NCBI GenBank assembly: GCA_029821255.1
Contig: JALGTS010000020.1
Span: 1-9,439 of the forward strand
Length of the DNA: 9,439 bases
DNA from: Candidatus Zipacnadia bacterium
GTDB taxonomy: Bacteria; Armatimonadota; Zipacnadia; Zipacnadales; Zipacnadaceae
Reading direction: 5' to 3'
A model generated the notes under the pieces. It ran no database searches, was not told the origin of the DNA, and was given only the letters and a program-made list of their open reading frames with translations. Positions 5,666-9,439 of the stretch are shown here, piece by piece. Position 1 is the first letter of the stretch. Each line of letters opens with the position of its first letter. A program made the position numbers and the translations under genes.

Positions 5666-8098
5666 TTGAGTATCAATGATTTTGAGGTCCCCGTCCACAA
5701 GCTGCGCTGGGTATGTGACCCAGCTATTCTGGGAATAGAGAGTAGTGCCGAACTGGAGGCGGCTACCGAGCCGATCGGCCAGGAACGGGCGTTATCGGCC
5801 ATTGATTTCGGCGCCAATATTTCCAGCGAGGGGTACAACATCTTTGTTCTGGGACCGGTAGGGTCGGGCCGGACGACGATCGCTCGCCAGATTCTACAAG
5901 ACATCGCCGCCCAGCGGCCGACGCCTGCGGATTGGTGTTACGCATACAATTTTCGGGATCCGCGTTCGCCGGTGGCGCTCCGCTTGGATCCAGGAGATGG
6001 ACGACGGCTGGCCGACGATGTCGACGAACTGATTGAAGATATAACGCAAGCTATTGAGAATGTCTTTGACAGTGACGAATACCAGGAGCAGCGTGACGAG
6101 CTGCTACGCGAATTTCGCGAAGAGCGCACTCGTGAGATGCGCGCCTTTGAGAAGAAGGCGGAAGAGGCTGGCTTCACCATCGGACGCAGTCCCGCAGGCT
6201 TGGTTGTTGCCCCTGCTCCCAACGGCGAGGTAATAACTCCAGAACAGTATGAACAGATGAGTGCAGAAGAGCGGGAGGAGTTGGACAAAAGGCGTGGGGA
6301 ACTGCAAGACGAGCTACTGGACCTTATGCAGGAGCTGCGCCGTCGCGAGAAGGAGGCCCGCAAGGCCCTGCGACAACTTGACCGACAGACTATTCAATTC
6401 GCAACCAGTCATCTGATTGACGAACTGCTCAAAAAATATGCGCGCTATGATGCGGTGGTCGAACATCTCCGGCAGATGAAAGACGATCTGGTCGAGAATG
6501 TCGCCCGCTTCCGTGACGGGGAGGAGCATACTCCGCCGTTCCCTGTCCCTGAGGTCTTTATCGGCACTACACACACACCCTACGATCGGTACCGGATCAA
6601 TGCCTTGGTAGTCAATGAGGGGCTTGAGGGCGCACCGGTGGTCTTTGAGACGAATCCTACCATTGATAACCTGACCGGTGAGATTGAATACCAGACGCGG
6701 ATGGGAGCGTTAACCACCGATTTTACTATGATTAAGCCCGGGGCGCTGCATCGGGCTAATGGGGGGTACCTCATTCTGGAGGCAGAGGCAGTATTGCGCC
6801 GCCCCTTTGCCTGGGAAACACTGAAACGCTGCCTGAAAAACCGAGAAGTTAAAATTGAGTCCATCCAAGATCAGGTCCGTTTCATCTCCACGGTGAGCCT
6901 TGAGCCTGAGCCTATACCATTGGACGTCAAGGTAGTGCTCATCGGAACCTCCTTGATATACTACTTGCTATACGAGTACGACGACGAGTTCGGCAAGCTA
7001 TTTAAGGTCAAGGCTGACTTCAACACTGTTATGGACCGCAGTGAGGAAACGATTCAGGCGTACGCCCGCTTTATCGCGGCAAAGTGCCAGGAGGAAGATC
7101 TGCCGCCATTCTCTGCCGAAGCAGTAGCTAAGGTTGTTGAGCACGGCGTGCGCATTGCCTCTGATCAGGAGAAGCTGACCACCAGATTCGTAGAAGTGGT
7201 CGACCTGGTGCGGGAATCCGCTTATTGGGCCATGCGCAATGGCAATGGGGAGTTAGTGCAAGGCGAAGATGTCCAGAATGCCCTGGAACAGTCCATCTGG
7301 CGGTCTAACCGCGTCGAAGAGCGCTTACTGGAGTTAATTGAGCAAGGGACGCTACTGATCGTGACCGAAGGCAAGGTACCTGGCCAGATAAACGGCCTGC
7401 ACGTCGCTGCACTGGGCGACTACACCATCGGTATGCCCACGCGCATCACCGCCCGCAGCTCGCCAGGCACCGCCGGAGTCATTAATATCGAGCGGGAAGT
7501 AAAGCTGTCCGGTCCGATCCACGATAAGGGCGTCCTGATACTCAGTGGTTACCTACACCAGAAGTATGCCTCCGACCAACCTCTGTCCTGTGCTGCCAGT
7601 ATCAGCTTCGAGCAGAGCTACAGCCAAGTTGAGGGAGACAGCGCCTCCTGCGCCGAGCTGCTTGCTCTGCTCTCCAGCATTAGCGGCATTCCCCTGCGCC
7701 AGGATATTGCAGTCACTGGCTCCGTGGACCAACACGGTACAGTCCAGGCCATCGGCGAAGTCACCCGGAAGATAGAGGGCTTCTTCGAGGTCTGCAAAGT
7801 CAAGGGGCTCACCGGCGAGCAGGGCGTGGTCATCCCCGCTGCCAACGTCCGCAACATGATGCTGCGTGAAGAAGTCGTCAGTGCAGTTGAAGCTGGTGAG
7901 TTCCATGTCTGGGCGGTACAGACCGTTGATGAGGCACTCGAGATCCTGACAGGTATGCCCGCGGGTGAGATGGACGCCACCGGCAACTACCCAGTAGGCA
8001 CCGTGCACCACGCTGTGCGGAGCCGGCTACAGCAGATGGCTAAGACGCTCAGAGAATATGGGCGCAGCGACACGGAAGAGAGCAAAGAGGAGTCCTAA
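5666..8098 (+). CDS. Lon-like protease with AAA_32-type domain (LonB/LonC-related)
   Basis: An 810-aa protein of the Lon-related family that pairs an unusual AAA+ domain with a C-terminal S16 protease domain. The P-loop is GPVGSGRTT (63-71), with Arg where classic Walker A has Lys. A charged coiled-coil insertion covers about 115-285. The second nucleotide-site strand is GGYLILEAEAVL (366-377), followed by FAWETLKRCLKN. In the protease domain, EGDSASC holds the catalytic Ser659 and VTRKIEGF the catalytic Lys702. Their spacing of 43 residues equals that of E. coli Lon (S679/K722), so peptidase activity is expected. The Arg in the P-loop and Glu in the Walker B position are typical of this group and leave ATP dependence uncertain; some relatives (LonC) are ATP-independent. 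The protein has no membrane segment. The TTG start at 5666 has GAGGTGA (5653-5659) 6 nt upstream; a nearby ATG at 5676 is out of frame. It is tightly linked to the DUF72 gene. Confidence 0.93.
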   Translation: MSINDFEVPVHKLRWVCDPAILGIESSAELEAATEPIGQERALSAIDFGANISSEGYNIFVLGPVGSGRTTIARQILQDIAAQRPTPADWCYAYNFRDPRSPVALRLDPGDGRRLADDVDELIEDITQAIENVFDSDEYQEQRDELLREFREERTREMRAFEKKAEEAGFTIGRSPAGLVVAPAPNGEVITPEQYEQMSAEEREELDKRRGELQDELLDLMQELRRREKEARKALRQLDRQTIQFATSHLIDELLKKYARYDAVVEHLRQMKDDLVENVARFRDGEEHTPPFPVPEVFIGTTHTPYDRYRINALVVNEGLEGAPVVFETNPTIDNLTGEIEYQTRMGALTTDFTMIKPGALHRANGGYLILEAEAVLRRPFAWETLKRCLKNREVKIESIQDQVRFISTVSLEPEPIPLDVKVVLIGTSLIYYLLYEYDDEFGKLFKVKADFNTVMDRSEETIQAYARFIAAKCQEEDLPPFSAEAVAKVVEHGVRIASDQEKLTTRFVEVVDLVRESAYWAMRNGNGELVQGEDVQNALEQSIWRSNRVEERLLELIEQGTLLIVTEGKVPGQINGLHVAALGDYTIGMPTRITARSSPGTAGVINIEREVKLSGPIHDKGVLILSGYLHQKYASDQPLSCAASISFEQSYSQVEGDSASCAELLALLSSISGIPLRQDIAVTGSVDQHGTVQAIGEVTRKIEGFFEVCKVKGLTGEQGVVIPAANVRNMMLREEVVSAVEAGEFHVWAVQTVDEALEILTGMPAGEMDATGNYPVGTVHHAVRSRLQQMAKTLREYGRSDTEESKEES

Positions 8099-8101
8099 GG
8101 A

Positions 8102-8827
8102 ATGGCTGAACGACGGGTGGGGACCTCCGGATGGAGCTATGATCATTGGCGAGGCAACTTTTATCCCGATGAACTGGCCAAGGGAAGAGAGCTTGAGCAC
8201 TACGCGACCGTCTTTGACACCGTTGAGCTAAACTCTTCCTTCTATCACCTGCCTAAGCCCACAACAGCCCGGAGCTGGCATAAGCGTACACCGCCCGGAT
8301 TTCTCTTCGCTGTGAAGGGCAGCAGGTATATAAGCCACCGGCTAAAGCTCACCGACGCTGGTGAGGCGCTGCAACGCTTTGCTGACAGTATAAAACCACT
8401 CGCCGAAAAGAGCGGACCGATCCTGTGGCAACTTCCCCCTGGGTTTGCCTACGCGCGACAACGGCTGGCCTCATTTCTGGAGCTGAAGCCACCAGAACAA
8501 CGCTGGGCCTGGGAATTCCGCCATGAGAGCTGGTTTTGCCCGGAGGTGTACGAGCTGCTGGAGGCACACAATTGTGCACTGGTCTGGGCCGATACACCCG
8601 ACTACCCTCTGGAGACTGTCGTCACCGCTGACTTCATATACGCCCGACTACACGGACACGAAAAGCTATATGTCTCTAACTACACCGATGAGCAACTGGA
8701 AGACTGGGCCGAGAAGCTACTGGTTGCTGCCGGAAGCGAGCGCGACATATTTGTATATTTCGACAACGACGCTGCAGGTCATGCCCCCCGAAATGCATTG
8801 ACACTGCGCGAGATTCTCACCGCATAA
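8102..8827 (+). CDS. DUF72 / YecE-family protein
   Basis: A 241-aa protein with the full set of DUF72 motifs: VGTSGWSYDHWRG (6-18), FDTVELNSSFYHLP (38-51), FLFAVKGSRYISH (67-79), GPILWQLPPGF (105-115), WAWEFRHESW (135-144), YARLHGHEKLY (180-190) and VYFDNDAAGHAPRNA (218-232). The family adopts a TIM-barrel-like fold and is widespread, but its biochemical function is not established. The length is normal and nothing is missing. The ATG at 8102 lies only 3 bp after the stop of the Lon-like gene, and its ribosome site GAGGAG (8087-8092) sits within that gene's last codons, so the two are almost certainly co-transcribed and probably translationally coupled. A similarly short gap leads to the next gene. 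Confidence 0.93.
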   Translation: MAERRVGTSGWSYDHWRGNFYPDELAKGRELEHYATVFDTVELNSSFYHLPKPTTARSWHKRTPPGFLFAVKGSRYISHRLKLTDAGEALQRFADSIKPLAEKSGPILWQLPPGFAYARQRLASFLELKPPEQRWAWEFRHESWFCPEVYELLEAHNCALVWADTPDYPLETVVTADFIYARLHGHEKLYVSNYTDEQLEDWAEKLLVAAGSERDIFVYFDNDAAGHAPRNALTLREILTA

Positions 8828-8842
8828 CAACAACCAATCTCT

Positions 8843-9439
8843 ATGCCCGCTATGGCTAACGACGGATCATTAAATGGAAAATGGCCTCGCTTACTGCTGC
8901 CTGCTAATATGGAAGTGCCGAGTCAGTGGCGGACACTGCTAACCGAGGTGAGTGGGAGGTGGCGCCGGATTGTCATCATTGGGGCAACCGACACGGGCAA
9001 GTCCACTCTCTGCCAGTGGCTGGCTCAGCAGCTATCCCGCACCGGCCAAGTGGCCATATTGGATGCCGACGTGGGTCAGTCGTACATCGGCCCCCCAGCG
9101 ACAGTCGGCTGGCGTTTTGTCCACGCTGACCAAGGCGAGTTCTACTTCGTCGGCGATGTTAGTCCCGCCCCGTGCCCCGCCGACTGTGTAGCGGGCACAG
9201 CATACCTGGCCCGACGGGCCCAGCAGGCGGGGGCAGATTATGTAATAGTTGACACCAGTGGCTTTATAGACGGACCCGGGGCAATATCCTTGAAAAAGGC
9301 CAAAATTGAGCTGCTTGCCCCTGCCGTAGTGGTAACTATCGGCCAACTCGAGCGCCTTCTTCATCTGACAGCCCCCTTCCTCCATGACGAATCAGTCAGC
9401 ATATTTAACTTAGAGCCCCTGGCGTGCTGCCAGAAAAAA
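8843..9439 (+). CDS. Clp1/Grc3-like P-loop polynucleotide kinase, C-terminally cut by window edge
   Basis: An open frame of 199 codons that runs off the right end. It has Walker A GATDTGKST (47-55), the Clp1/Grc3/NOL9 signature DADVGQSYIGPPATVG (74-89), and the strand VIVDTSGFI (134-142) matching the (V/I)xxTxGW/F motif of that family. In eukaryotes and archaea these enzymes phosphorylate the 5'-OH of RNA (or DNA) during tRNA splicing and rRNA or mRNA processing. Bacterial members are uncommon and their role is not settled. The ATG at 8843 is the first in frame after the DUF72 stop, 15 bp downstream. Alternative ATGs lie at 8852 and 8909, and none has a clear Shine-Dalgarno, so the start is uncertain and translation may depend on coupling. 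The short run of Lys codons at the end is simply the window edge. Another P-loop NTPase of the same class, such as an MobB-like protein, is less likely. Confidence 0.8.
   Translation, partial: MPAMANDGSLNGKWPRLLLPANMEVPSQWRTLLTEVSGRWRRIVIIGATDTGKSTLCQWLAQQLSRTGQVAILDADVGQSYIGPPATVGWRFVHADQGEFYFVGDVSPAPCPADCVAGTAYLARRAQQAGADYVIVDTSGFIDGPGAISLKKAKIELLAPAVVVTIGQLERLLHLTAPFLHDESVSIFNLEPLACCQKK

Noticed and set aside
5938..6363. Minus-strand Ser/Arg-rich open frame
   Set aside because: The serine runs are the complement of the Glu/Arg coiled-coil codons of the Lon-like gene; it is a shadow.
7553..8011. Minus-strand open frame of about 152 codons
   Set aside because: It is antisense to the catalytic domain of the Lon-like gene, with no recognisable motif.
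8926..9191. Two overlapping short plus-strand frames near the right end
   Set aside because: They are out of frame with the open Clp1-like frame, which carries all motifs and continues past the window.

Overview
The window is a moderately GC-rich, gene-dense piece of a bacterial chromosome. It has canonical Shine-Dalgarno sites, sigma-70-type promoters, and frequent GTG or TTG starts (obg, hflX and the Lon-like gene). The genes are almost all housekeeping or widely conserved families. I see no IS element, integrase, tRNA, rRNA or CRISPR array. The phylum cannot be fixed from this sequence alone. L27 starts directly with MAHKKG and no prp/ysxB gene lies between rplU and rpmA, which argues against a typical Firmicute. 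The Clp1/Grc3-like polynucleotide kinase at the right edge is uncommon in bacteria and hints at a deep-branching or thermophile-related lineage (inference).

Left, minus strand (1-2269): a ribosome-biogenesis transcription unit reads leftwards as rplU (L21), rpmA (L27), obg (GTPase), then the first 28 codons of an MTAP/PNP-family phosphorylase cut by the window edge. A near-consensus promoter (TTGACT, 17 bp, TATAAT) sits at 2241-2269, and its predicted start is immediately followed by a 10-bp RNA hairpin in the rplU leader. Two further stem-loops lie at the rplU stop codon and between rpmA and obg. In two of the three hairpins a G-U pair completes the helix only in the minus-strand RNA, which points to RNA function in the sense of this operon.

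Middle, plus strand (2270-5408): a divergent promoter (TTTACA, 17 bp, TATGAT) faces an alkaline-phosphatase-superfamily phosphodiesterase/phosphomutase-like protein with all expected metal ligands. It is followed 24 bp later by hflX, a ribosome-associated GTPase.

Right, plus strand (5409-9439): after a 257-bp spacer with at most a weak promoter comes an 810-aa Lon-like protease of the AAA_32/LonC-type group. It has an intact Ser-Lys dyad but a P-loop with Arg in place of Lys. It is tightly coupled (3-bp gap) to a DUF72/YecE-family protein, and 15 bp later to a partial Clp1/Grc3-type P-loop polynucleotide kinase that runs off the window.

Taken together, the window carries ribosome assembly and rescue functions (L21, L27, Obg, HflX) on both sides of a divergent promoter, next to a protease/DUF72/RNA-kinase-like cluster. 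I see no clear new system. The observations most worth following are the bacterial Clp1-like kinase in its tight gene cluster and the leader and intergenic hairpins of the rplU-rpmA-obg operon.
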